Part shown: one piece after another, positions 1 through 9,242 of the stretch
Numbering within the stretch: the stretch's first letter is position 1
Layout: each line of letters starts with the position of its first letter
Assembly: GCA_030144725.1 (NCBI GenBank)
Contig: JASKMD010000025.1
Coordinates: forward strand, 868,001 to 932,000
Direction of reading: 5' to 3'
Source: Haematococcus lacustris
Taxonomy: Eukaryota; Chlorophyta; Chlorophyceae; Chlamydomonadales; Haematococcaceae
DNA: 64,000 nt
Position numbers and translations under genes: made by a program
The notes under the pieces: generated by a model
Seen by the model: only the letters and a program-made list of their open reading frames with translations
Database searches by the model: none
What the model was told of the DNA's origin: nothing

Positions 1-1140
1 TGGCATTGTACTCAGCCAGAAGCTTGTCACAGCCAGTCAGGTTGGCTCGTGGCTCCCAGGTATTGAAGGAGGCATCATAGCCCTCCCACTGGACCAGGAA
101 CTCTCCAGCCTTTCCTGCACGGACGTATCTGTGGTCAAGCAGACGCTCAACATAGTACACAGGAGTCTCATCCATCCATTCCACAGGAGGAGGCATGATA
201 CCCACGTCACTGCCAGAGTACTTCTTGAGCAGTGACACATGGAAGACAGGGTGCAGCCTGCTCATGTTGGCAGGCAGAGTGAGTCTGTAGGCATTGGCAT
301 TGATCTTAGCCTCGACCACGAAGGGTCCCACATAACGTGGCACAAACTTGCGGACCTTGCCTGTCTTAATGCGCAGGTTCCTGGTGCTCAGCAAGACCTG
401 TGCACCCACCTCAAACTCCACGTCTTTCAGACCAGTGTCAGCATGACGCTTGTACCTGGCCTGAGCATCAGCCATGTGCCGCCTTGCATGGGCAACACCT
501 TCTTTCCACCATGTGGCAAAGGCATGGGCAGAGGGACAGCGGCCGCCATCAGGCAGGTCACGCAGCCCAGGAGTGACAGGGCTCTGGCCTGTGTTGAGGA
601 AGAAGGGCGTGGAGTGTATAGACTCCTGCCATGAGTTGTTGACAGCAAACTCAGCCAAGGCAAGGTGATCAGGCCAGTCAGCCTGAGTGGGAGAGATGTA
701 ATGACGAAGCATTTCCTCAAGTACACGATTGTACCTCTCAGTCTGGCCATCACTCTGTGGCCTGTAGGCAGTAGACATATTAGTCTTCATACCCAGCAGC
801 TTTTTAACAGCATGCCAGAACTTATTATTAAAGTGTGCACCACGATCGGTGAGTACCTCGGCCGGAAGACCGTGTAACCTGAATACATTGTTAATGAACA
901 GCCGGGTGAAGGCCATGGCATTCATGGCCTCCTTGCAGGGCACAAAGTGCACCATTTTGCTCAGGCGGTCAACAATGACACAGATGGCATCATAGCCATG
1001 GGTCCCAGTAGGCAGCTTGGTCACAAGGTCCATAGACACATGTTCCCACCGATACCCTGGGACAGTCAGGGGTCTCAACAGACCACCTGGCTTAGAGTTG
1101 GAGGACTTATCGCGTTGACACGCATCACATAGTCCCTAAC
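1..1140 (-). pseudogene. Ty3/gypsy element A: integrase and chromodomain (out of frame with RT)
   Basis: On the minus strand this stretch reads as the C-terminal half of a chromovirus Pol in a frame different from the upstream RT. The zinc-binding CDACQR box lies near 1100-1120, the catalytic MDLVTKLP segment near 1000-1020, a TDRGAHFN-like box near 850, the DGQTER box near 745, and a chromodomain (YYVERLLDHRY ... LVQWEGYD ... NTWEP) at about 40-160. It is closely related to element B's integrase in the same window. Integrase would insert the cDNA, and the chromodomain would tether it to chromatin. The frame break near 1130 separates it from RT and RNase H, so the polyprotein could not be made intact. 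The element continues beyond the left edge, so its 3' LTR is not visible. Confidence 0.85.
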
Positions 1141-2922
1141 ATCAGCACGCACAGTGTTCCACCAGAATACACGTGTGACACGCTCGAGGGTTTTGGTCAT
1201 TCCCACATGGCCAGCATAGGCAGCATCATGCATCTCGTGCAGAATGTGCTCACGCAGTTCAGGCACATTGGGGACCACCACTAAGTCCTTACCAGAGATC
1301 CGCCAGAGACCATCGGTGTCCTGGTACATTCCAGAATGATCAGCATTGGCAGCAAACGCAGGGTCCTGCTGGTATCCAAGGTTCAGTTGATCAGAAAGTC
1401 CCATTGGAGCAGCTGGAGCCGCAGGATACTGCGCTGTCTCATCCTGTGTAACAGGGGTCTCAGACCCTATCGGGTCCAACATGGCTTCAACACACGTGGT
1501 ATCTTTCTCAAATTGTGACAGAGCAAGGGGGGATTTCGCACTGATGGCAGCCGGGGCAGCGGCACGAAGGCCAGCCTCACGAGCTCCCCCCCCCTCCAAA
1601 GAAAGCTTGGCCTGCCTCCTGGTGGTGACAGCACACACCGAGGCACTTTCTGGAGAATCGTGCACAATCCGGGACAAAGGGTCTGCAGGGTTGACAGTGC
1701 CGGCAATATGCACAAGACTGTATGAGAACCTGCTCATGAACTCCATCCACCGAGCCTGGCGCCTAGATAGCACTTTCTGGGTAGGCAAAGCAACCAAGGG
1801 TTGGTGATCAGTGAACAGAGTGAATGGCACGCCCTCTAAGTAGCAGCGCCATTCTTTGCATGCTGTGACTAAGGAGAGGAACTCCTGTTCACCAGTTGTG
1901 TAGTTGATCTCAGCAGGTGATAGCTTACGGCTTAGATAAGCCAATGGATAGCCATCCTGCATGAGGACTGCACCCAGTCCCTGAAGGGACGCATCACAGT
2001 AAACCTGGAACGGTTTGGTGTGATCGGGTAGTCTCAGCATGGGTACTGCAGCGATGGCAGCTTTGAGAGCATTGAATGCTGTCAAAGGTACCTCAGGCCA
2101 GTCATGCCATGGAAAGGACAGACCGCCTTTACCACAAAGATTTGTGAGAGGTGCAGCAATATTGCTGAAATTACAGACAAACTTGCGCACATAATTTGCA
2201 GCGCCAAGGAATGACTGTAATCCCTGGAGGGACTGGGGAATAGGCCAGTTAGCTATTGTTGAGACCTTATCAGGATCTACAGCAATGCCTCCAGAGGTGA
2301 CCAGATGGCCTAAGAATTTAAGTGTATAGCGCATAAACTCACATTTAGATAGTTTAGCATACAACTTATTCTTACGCAGCAGTTCAAATACTTGCTTGAG
2401 GTGCAGCAGGTGATCCTGAACTGACCTAGACATGACAAGGATGTCGTCCAGATACACCAAGGCACACTTACCCAGCACAGTAGCAAAGGCGTCGTTCATG
2501 ACCCGTTGAAATGTAGCTGGAGCGTTGGTCAGTCCAAAGCACAACACCTTGAACTGAAAGTGACCTTCAGGTGTGCGGAAGGCCGTTTTAGGCACATCCT
2601 CAGGAGTGATCCTGATCTGGTGGTAACCAGCCTGCAGGTCTAGGGATGAGAAGACTTTGCAGCCAGACAGCTTGTCAAACAAGTCATCAATGCGAGGCAG
2701 TGGATACTGGTCACGCAGTGTGATCTTGTTGAGCTGCCTATAGTCTATACACATTCTCAGTTCACCTGACTTCTTCTGAACAAACAGAACAGGAGCTGCA
2801 TAAGGAGAAGAGCTTGGCTCAATCATACCTTTAGCCAGGAGGTCTTGTATCTGTTGCTTCAGCTCGTCATGCTCAGGCTTGCTTAGCCTGTACATGGGAG
2901 TGGCTGGAGGGCGGTTACCAGG
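1075..2922 (-). pseudogene. Ty3/gypsy element A: reverse transcriptase, RNase H and integrase N terminus
   Basis: A 606-codon open frame (first Met at 2895, open to the join at 2922) covers a gypsy RT with the LDLQAGYHQIRI motif and a VYLDDILVMS active site. RNase H follows (YCDASLQG ... TDHQPLVAL), then a linker and the integrase HHCC start (HDAAYAGHVGMTKTLERV), before a frameshift gives a spurious C terminus ending at 1075. Upstream residues GNRPPATP before the first Met show that the frame came from a longer Pol, but gag and protease are gone: at 2922/2923 the sequence joins the terminal CA of element B's LTR. The RT is clearly distinct from B's RT, so A is a separate family. Non-functional as it stands. 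Confidence 0.9.
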
Positions 2923-3144
2923 TGTTGCGGTGGCACTTCTCTATTCTCACGGAGTGACTAGACCAATTCAACGGACGAGGGCAGAGATTCGTTAGAGCTG
3001 CGCGTGCTAGCACAGGACGTCCGCCTGGGAGTCGAACCCAGCGTTTGACACCGGTCATTGGTCGTCGTCACACTCTTGGACCGATCGCGAGCGCAGGGTT
3101 ACCATTACATGGCATGGGAAGCGTTCGTGCCTTGCACCGTAACA
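2923..3144 (-). repeat. Element B 3' LTR (copy 1)
   Basis: This 222-bp block starts, on the minus strand, with TGTTACGGTG and ends with CACCGCAACA, the TG...CA form of an LTR with short imperfect inverted ends. It is preceded immediately by a polypurine tract and recurs at 8888-9109 and, truncated, at 15060-15122. Downstream it abuts element A's RT without an obvious target duplication that I could verify, because the other flank of the insertion is lost. Confidence 0.88.
3025..3041 (-). other. tRNA T-arm mimic inside the LTR
   Basis: The minus strand reads CTGGG-TTCGACT-CCCAG, a perfect 5-bp stem with a 7-nt loop. It contains GGTTCGACTCC, which fits the Pol III B-box consensus. No acceptor-stem partner, anticodon arm or A box was found at tRNA spacing, so this is not a complete tRNA gene. 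The same structure is at 8990-9006. Confidence 0.6.
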
Positions 3145-3154
3145 TTTCCCCCCC
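3145..3154 (-). promoter_or_regulatory. Polypurine tract of element B copy 1
   Basis: GGGGGGGAAA on the minus strand sits directly against the LTR start TGTTACGG, the position and composition of the plus-strand primer of LTR retrotransposons. The same tract is at 9110-9119 in the second copy. Confidence 0.85.
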
Positions 3155-3277
3155 ACCAGGCGTCAGGCCCCAACTGTCCTCAGTTGACACAATGTCTGCC
3201 CCGCTCAGATACACAAGTGTACCGTCACTCGCGCCTACTCACTAGCGCTAGGTGCCAAAGAATACATGACCACTATT

Positions 3278-6200
3278 TTAGATCTTCTGTGGGATGTGCA
3301 ATCCCCGCGCAGCAGCGTACTCCTGCACCAAAGTACCGCTGCCTTCCAAGTTCTCCATAGGTTCCCAAGTGTTGTGCGTGGAGTCATAGCCGACCCACTT
3401 GACCAGAAACTCTAGTTGTGGCTTGACTCCAGCAGTCATCTTGTGGTCCATCAGCTTCTCGACTTCGTACACCGGGAGTCCGTCTTCCCATCTGTCTGGA
3501 GGCGGTGCTACCAAGTTAGGTACAGCATCGCCAATGTAGGGCTTGACCAGGGACACGTGGAACACGTTGTGCATGTGCCATTGGTGTGGCAACTGCAGCT
3601 TGACAGCCACCTCTCCCACCATGTTGACCACTCTGAAAGGCCCAACGTAGCGCGGCTTCAGCTTACGCACCCCTGCCTCCCCACTTTTGCTTCTCATGTT
3701 TTGTGTGGACAGCATGACCAGGGCATCTGGCTCGTACTTCGCAGTTCTTCTTTTACCATCTTCTCTTGCTTTCATTTTCTGTTGCGCTTCAGCCCAGCAC
3801 TTTCTTGCGTTTTTCACAGCCTGCATGATGCCTTGCACAAACTCATGGGCCCTCGGCCCTTTGCGAGGCAACCCCTCACCAGCAGGGACCAGGGGTTGTT
3901 CACCATAGTTCAAGAAGAATGGTGTGTTCTGCACCGACTCTTGCCATGAGTTGTTAATGGCAAACTCTACCATGTCCAAATGCTCAACCCAGTCAGATTG
4001 GTCGGGGCTGATGTAGGCCCGCAACATCTCCTCCACAACCCGGTTCATCCTTTCAGTCTGTCCGTCGGATTGGGGATGATAGGCTGAGCTCATGGCAATC
4101 CTTACCCCCAGCAACCGGCAGATCTCACGCCAATTCTCACTGTTGAAGATAGCTCCCCGATCACTCAACACGGAGACGGGTTTGCCATGCAGCCTTATCA
4201 CATTGTTCTTAAATAGTCTTGCAAACTTCTCACTGTTGATAGATTCGTGTGTTGGCACCAGATGCACCATCTTACTCAGTCGGTCGACAAACGCCAGGAT
4301 CGAGTCATACTTCTCCTCGCCACTGGCTGGCAGCTTCACAATCATGTCCATGCTCACATGTTCCCACCGTTTCCCTGGGATACACAGAGGCTGCAGTTTG
4401 CCAGCCTTGAGCAAGCAGCTGGGTTTGTTTCTTTGGCATGCGTCGCACTGCCGCACATAGTCCACCACATCCTTATCCCAGCCTGGCCAGTAGAAATGTC
4501 GAGAGACCAGCTTCTTTGTTTTGGTAATACCCACATGGCCAGCGAAAGCATCATCATGGCACTGCTCCAGCACCGCTTGCTTGACCAAGGGGCTTCGAGG
4601 TACCCACACCTTGTCTCTTATGAACCATAGGCCTTGCTCACTGCGTGTCAGCCTGCCTTCCACCTTGCCCGACTGGAACAAGGGGTCGCAGCTGTAGCCC
4701 TCAATGATGAAGTCATGCAGCGAGCCGCCTGGAGCCCTTGCGACTTGCACTTCACTTTCCCGCATTGTTTCATCCATCTCGACGGGTGTCGCACTTGGGC
4801 TTGTTGGCCGAGGGATTTCCCCCCCACCAGGACGCACCGGTCCACCGGTACGCTCAGCTACAGCCGGCCGCTCTCCGGGGTGCTGGGCGGAGCATCGCTC
4901 ACGTTGTTCTGGTGGCTGTTGGGCCGGAGGGGGCTGCCGAGTCTGCCTGGCTTGCTGTCGCGTCACTGCAAGCAATAGGCCCTCTGGCCGCAGCACTACA
5001 GCACCCACAATATCAGCTTCCTCGTCACTGTCCTTGGTGGTTTCCTGTTGCAGGAGCATTGGGCTTCGGCTGATGGGGTCAGCTACATTCACAGCGCCAG
5101 GCTTGTGCATGATCTCATATTTGAACCTTGACATGAGCTCAACCCACCGCGCCATGCGTCGGGATAGGTTTTGCTGAGAGGCCAGGTACACAAGGGGGTT
5201 ATGATCAGTTACGATTGTCACACCCGCTGCCCCATCTAGATAGCATCGCCATTCCTGCAAGGCCCTCACAATGGCCAGGAGCTCTTGCTCGCCTGTTGTG
5301 TATCTGACCTGGGCTGGCGTGAGCTTCTTGCTCGTGAACGCCACCACACGGCCGTCTTGCATCAACACACCACCTGTGCCCAGTAGGGAAGCATCAGTCC
5401 ACACCGTGAAGGGCTTGGTGAAGTCAGGCAGAGCCAAGACAGGGGCAGAGCTCAGGGCTGCTTTTAGGGCGTGGAAGGCATCTCGCACCCGAGCATCCTC
5501 CACAAACGCCCGTCGCACCCGTGCATCATGCTGTACCCCTTTAGGTGCTTTCTCATCCTGTCTAGTCAGGTCCGTCAAAGGAGCTGCCACAGAACTGAAG
5601 TCTCTTATGAAGCGGCGGAAGAAGTTCGCCAGACCCAGAAACGCTTGCAAATCCTTAAGGCTCTGGGGCTCTGGCCACTCAGCCACTGCCTTCACTTTGG
5701 CAGGGTCCACAGCCACTCCATTCCTGCCCACAATGTGGCCCAGGAAACTCAGCTCAGGGCGATTAAACTCACACTTGCTCAACTTGGCAAACAGCTTGTG
5801 GGTTTTCATCAGCTCCAGGACTTGAGACAGGTGTTGCACATGCTCCTCAGGGGTCTCACTCATCACCAATATGTCATCAATGTACACAAGGACAGCACCA
5901 GCCTTTATCAGGGGCTCGAAGATCCTGTTCATGGTTTTCTGAAAGGTTGCAGGGGCGTTGCACAGCCCGAAGCACAGGACCTTGTACTGAAACTGCCCCA
6001 TAGGCGTGAGGAAGGCCGTCTTAGGCACGTCTTCGGGGGTGATCCTGATCTGGTGGTAGCCAGACTGCAGGTCAAGGGAACTGAACACCCTTTTTCCCCG
6101 GACCTGATCCAACAGGTCATCAATACGCGGCAGTGGGTAGCGGTCGCGCACCGTACGTTTGTTGAGTGCCCTGTAGTCAATGCACATTCTAAGGGACTTG

Positions 6201-7231
6201 TCCTTCTTCTCCACAAACAGGACAGGGGCCCCCCAGGGCGACGTACTCGGTTCAATCCAGCCTTTAGCTTGCAACGCAGCCACTTGTTTCTTCATCTCTT
6301 CGAGCTCGCGTTGGCTTAGGCGATACATGCGCGCCCACTGCGGCTGTGTTTCAGGCTCAAGCGGGATGGTGTGCCCCACACCCCGCTCTGGCGGCAACCC
6401 TGCTGGGATCTCTTCAAACACCTCAGCATGGCTCTTCAGCAGTGTTGTCATCACTTCATTGGGGACTAGGCCAGGTGACGCACTGCTGGCGCCGCTAACC
6501 ACGGATAAGAGGGAGCCTGTGCACCACCCTTCCGCGTCATCTCGCTCTGCTGGTTGGACCAGCAGCAGCCAGCTCATACATCCCAGCCTTAAGGCTCGGG
6601 CTGCTTGCTTCGCGCTCAGCAGTGGCGGGTCAGGATGTTCCTCTACCAAGGCCGCCACTGTTCCACCGGCATGACTGGGTTGCATGGCGAACAGTTTGTG
6701 CCGCCTTCCATCCTCACCACGCATGTCACAACAGCCCTGCCGCACCATGAGCTTGGCATCATGGGCCTCTTGCCACGGCTTACCTAGCACCACGTCGATC
6801 TTTCCCAACATGGCAGGCACCACCTTTGCTATTAGCACCGTCTTCACTTTGTTCATCGAGAGCGCACCAGTGGCTTCCTCACTCATGTGCACCAACTCTC
6901 CTTGGATGCCTTGGGCCACTGTTGGCTGGGTTAGTCGGGAGATGGACACACGGACACTGCTCCTTGGGTGGCCACTCTTGTCAGTTTTCCTTACATTGGC
7001 CAACCACTTTTCGCTGATAAGGTTAAACGATGCTCCTGTGTCAATCATGACGGTGCACCGCTTTCCACCGAGGCTGCCTTCATACACAAAAGGAAGATCG
7101 GTCGGTCGGGCGGGGGCGGCTGGTTGTGCACAAGAGAACAGCATGGGCATCTTACAGTCATTCATTTGGCTATTGTCACACGTAGCCATGAACCCATCGT
7201 CTCTACCCTGGGGTGGGTGCACTCCACACAT
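3278..7231 (-). CDS. pol: Element B copy 1: chromovirus Pol polyprotein
   Basis: A 1317-codon frame encoding a complete Ty3/gypsy Pol. The aspartic protease has MIDTGASFN with D at about residue 64. RT follows, with LDLQSGYHQIRI and a VYIDDILVMS active site near residue 450. RNase H carries WTDASLLG near 611 and DHNPLVYL. Integrase has an HHCC zinc site (HDDAFAGHVG ... CDACQRNK, about 885-930) and the catalytic triad in MDMIVKLP, SDRGAIFNSE and DGQTERMN (about 960-1062). A C-terminal chromodomain (VYEVEKLMDHKM ... FLVKWVGYD ... HNTWEP) lies near 1250-1305. All catalytic motifs are present. The frame is continuous with gag except for one UAG, so the Met at 7231 need not be a real start. The protein looks identical to that of copy 2 at 9243-13196. 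Because gag is truncated in this copy, it is unlikely to move by itself. Confidence 0.95.
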   Translation of the reverse strand: MCGVHPPQGRDDGFMATCDNSQMNDCKMPMLFSCAQPAAPARPTDLPFVYEGSLGGKRCTVMIDTGASFNLISEKWLANVRKTDKSGHPRSSVRVSISRLTQPTVAQGIQGELVHMSEEATGALSMNKVKTVLIAKVVPAMLGKIDVVLGKPWQEAHDAKLMVRQGCCDMRGEDGRRHKLFAMQPSHAGGTVAALVEEHPDPPLLSAKQAARALRLGCMSWLLLVQPAERDDAEGWCTGSLLSVVSGASSASPGLVPNEVMTTLLKSHAEVFEEIPAGLPPERGVGHTIPLEPETQPQWARMYRLSQRELEEMKKQVAALQAKGWIEPSTSPWGAPVLFVEKKDKSLRMCIDYRALNKRTVRDRYPLPRIDDLLDQVRGKRVFSSLDLQSGYHQIRITPEDVPKTAFLTPMGQFQYKVLCFGLCNAPATFQKTMNRIFEPLIKAGAVLVYIDDILVMSETPEEHVQHLSQVLELMKTHKLFAKLSKCEFNRPELSFLGHIVGRNGVAVDPAKVKAVAEWPEPQSLKDLQAFLGLANFFRRFIRDFSSVAAPLTDLTRQDEKAPKGVQHDARVRRAFVEDARVRDAFHALKAALSSAPVLALPDFTKPFTVWTDASLLGTGGVLMQDGRVVAFTSKKLTPAQVRYTTGEQELLAIVRALQEWRCYLDGAAGVTIVTDHNPLVYLASQQNLSRRMARWVELMSRFKYEIMHKPGAVNVADPISRSPMLLQQETTKDSDEEADIVGAVVLRPEGLLLAVTRQQARQTRQPPPAQQPPEQRERCSAQHPGERPAVAERTGGPVRPGGGEIPRPTSPSATPVEMDETMRESEVQVARAPGGSLHDFIIEGYSCDPLFQSGKVEGRLTRSEQGLWFIRDKVWVPRSPLVKQAVLEQCHDDAFAGHVGITKTKKLVSRHFYWPGWDKDVVDYVRQCDACQRNKPSCLLKAGKLQPLCIPGKRWEHVSMDMIVKLPASGEEKYDSILAFVDRLSKMVHLVPTHESINSEKFARLFKNNVIRLHGKPVSVLSDRGAIFNSENWREICRLLGVRIAMSSAYHPQSDGQTERMNRVVEEMLRAYISPDQSDWVEHLDMVEFAINNSWQESVQNTPFFLNYGEQPLVPAGEGLPRKGPRAHEFVQGIMQAVKNARKCWAEAQQKMKAREDGKRRTAKYEPDALVMLSTQNMRSKSGEAGVRKLKPRYVGPFRVVNMVGEVAVKLQLPHQWHMHNVFHVSLVKPYIGDAVPNLVAPPPDRWEDGLPVYEVEKLMDHKMTAGVKPQLEFLVKWVGYDSTHNTWEPMENLEGSGTLVQEYAAARGLHIPQKI

Positions 7232-7243
7232 CAGGGCAACTTC

Positions 7244-7246
7244 CTA
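7244..7246 (-). other. In-frame UAG between gag and pol (copy 1)
   Basis: Gag and Pol share one frame and are separated by a single TAG followed by GAA GTT GCC CTG and then the Pol frame. The arrangement is identical in copy 2 at 13209-13211. See the finding on readthrough. Confidence 0.8.
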
Positions 7247-8114
7247 GGCATTAGCTCGCACCCCGCTGCCGCCAGCTCCAGCGCCTCCTGACCCTCCTGC
7301 TCCACCCTGCTGTGGTGGTGATGGGCAGTCACGGGCAATATGCCCCAGCCCGTTGCAGTTGTAGCACTTGACTGGGCCCTTGGCGTCCCTGCCGCCCTGA
7401 TGGCCAGCTGGACGCTTGCCGTTGCCGTTGTGGTCACGTCCGCTGCTTCCGTGGCGACCACCACCGCGGCCACCCCTGTGGCCACTGCTAGGGCCAGCTC
7501 CACGGCCTGCTGTCCCCAGCGACGTGCCATACACAGCGTGGATGTTCCTTGCCACATGCTTCCGCATCACTTGGATCTGCGATCGGTCATCCACACCACC
7601 ATTCTTGGCACGGCCACGACCGCGCACAGCCCGTGCTACCGCTACCAAACCAGGTGCATTGGTGAGCTGGCCTGCCTGCTTGGACTTCTGTCTGCCCACA
7701 GCAAACAGCATCAGGTCATTCAGGTCTGTCCATGGCTGCCCGTTCGTCATGACAGCACATTCACGTCGCATGTCATGATTCAGCCCTTGCACATACAGTT
7801 CACATAAGGCCAGAGGAGGGAGTGATGGCACCTTCTGCGCCAACAACCGGAACACCACATTGTACTGTGCAACTGACTGCTCTCCCTGCACACACTCTTT
7901 GTTGATGAGCCGCCGGGTTGCATCATGTGTGACTTGCACTGTGTTAACACCCACCAGCTCCTCAAAGAGCGCTTGGGTCTCTGCATTTGGCATCTGGTCA
8001 CTCTCCACTCCCACCTGCTCAAGCACGGCATACATAGCCTCTTTGATGGGTTCAGCCACGTGCATCAGCACAGCATCACACAGCGGCAAGTTGGCTGCCT
8101 TAGCCCAACGGTGC
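7244..8114 (-). pseudogene. gag: Element B copy 1: gag, 5'-truncated and fused to element A RT
   Basis: This is the C-terminal part of Gag: capsid-like sequence starting at RWAKAANLPLCDAVL, an RG-rich basic stretch (GRGAGPSSGHRGGRGGG), and a CCHC zinc knuckle (CYNCNGLGHIARDC) before the UAG at 7244-7246. Codon for codon it matches the gag at 13209-14861 up to nucleotide 8114, where a 7-bp filler and then element A's RT begin. The join happens to stay open, giving a hypothetical 538-codon chimera (A RT N terminus plus B Gag C terminus, 7244-8860). The Gly-rich N-terminal Gag region is missing, so particle assembly from this copy is unlikely. Confidence 0.9.
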
Positions 8115-8121
8115 CTTAGCC
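8115..8121. other. Filler at tandem-duplication junction
   Basis: The seven bases cttagcc lie between the end of the gag segment (8114) and the restart of element A RT (8122). With their flanks they recreate tgccttagcccaa, which also occurs 16 bp upstream at 8096-8108. This looks like a short templated insertion at a joined break. Confidence 0.75.
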
Positions 8122-8887
8122 CAATATTGCTGAAATTACAGACAAACTTGCGCACATAATTTGCAGCGCCAAGGAATGACTGTAATCCCTGGAGGGACTG
8201 GGGAATAGGCCAGTTAGCTATTGTTGAGACCTTATCAGGATCTACAGCAATGCCTCCAGAGGTGACCAGATGGCCTAAGAATTTAAGTGTATAGCGCATA
8301 AACTCACATTTAGATAGTTTAGCATACAACTTATTCTTACGCAGCAGTTCAAATACTTGCTTGAGGTGCAGCAGGTGATCCTGAACTGACCTAGACATGA
8401 CAAGGATGTCGTCCAGATACACCAAGGCACACTTACCCAGCACAGTAGCAAAGGCGTCGTTCATGACCCGTTGAAATGTAGCTGGAGCGTTGGTCAGTCC
8501 AAAGCACAACACCTTGAACTGAAAGTGACCTTCAGGTGTGCGGAAGGCCGTTTTAGGCACATCCTCAGGAGTGATCCTGATCTGGTGGTAACCAGCCTGC
8601 AGGTCTAGGGATGAGAAGACTTTGCAGCCAGACAGCTTGTCAAACAAGTCATCAATGCGAGGCAGTGGATACTGGTCACGCAGTGTGATCTTGTTGAGCT
8701 GCCTATAGTCTATACACATTCTCAGTTCACCTGACTTCTTCTGAACAAACAGAACAGGAGCTGCATAAGGAGAAGAGCTTGGCTCAATCATACCTTTAGC
8801 CAGGAGGTCTTGTATCTGTTGCTTCAGCTCGTCATGCTCAGGCTTGCTTAGCCTGTACATGGGAGTGGCTGGAGGGCGGTTACCAGG
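8122..8887 (-). pseudogene. Element A RT fragment (duplicated copy)
   Basis: This is a second copy of 2157-2922: the N-terminal fingers and palm of element A's RT from the first Met at 8860, including VYLDDILVMS, cut off at FVCNFSNI where the gag sequence of element B takes over at 8121. It cannot make a complete RT. Its presence between two B elements is explained by the tandem duplication, not by a separate insertion. Confidence 0.9.
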
Positions 8888-9109
8888 TGTTGCGGTGGCA
8901 CTTCTCTATTCTCGCGGAGTGACTAGACCAATTCAACGGACGAGGGCAGAGATTCGTTAGAGCTGCGCGTGCTAGCACAGGACGTCCGCCTGGGAGTCGA
9001 ACCCAGCGTTTGACACCGGTCATTGGTCGTCGTCACACTCTTGGACCGATCGCGAGCGCAGGGTTACCATTACATGGCATGGGAAGCGTTCGTGCCTTGC
9101 ACCGTAACA
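8888..9109 (-). repeat. Element B 3' LTR (copy 2)
   Basis: Same 222-bp LTR as 2923-3144, with TG...CA ends and a polypurine tract at 9110-9119. I saw one base difference from copy 1 (ctcgcgg against ctcacgg). The truncated 5' LTR at 15060 has the ctcgcgg form. Confidence 0.88.
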
Positions 9110-9119
9110 TTTCCCCCCC
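9110..9119 (-). promoter_or_regulatory. Polypurine tract of element B copy 2
   Basis: GGGGGGGAAA directly precedes the LTR start, as in copy 1. Confidence 0.85.
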
Positions 9120-9242
9120 ACCAGGCGTCAGGCCCCAACTGTCCTTAGTTGACACAATGTCTGCCCCGCTCAGATACACAAGTGTACCGTCACTCGCGCC
9201 TACTCGCTAGCGCTAGGTGCCAAAGAATACATGACCACTATT

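Larger units (their letters stand above)
2157..8114. repeat. Tandem duplication unit, copy 1 (5958 bp)
   Basis: Sequence 2157-8114 reappears at 8122-14079 with a constant offset of 5965. It carries part of A's RT, B's 3' LTR, B's pol and the 3' two thirds of B's gag. I saw only about four base differences (for example near 2950, 3180, 3240 and 7430), so the event is recent, or one copy is an assembly product. Flanking sequence differs at both outer ends (g at 2156 against c at 8121; c at 8115 against a at 14080). Confidence 0.9.

Noticed and set aside
3000..3120. Complete tRNA gene on the minus strand
   Set aside because: Only a T-arm and B box are present; there is no A box, anticodon arm or pairing acceptor 5' strand at the right distance.
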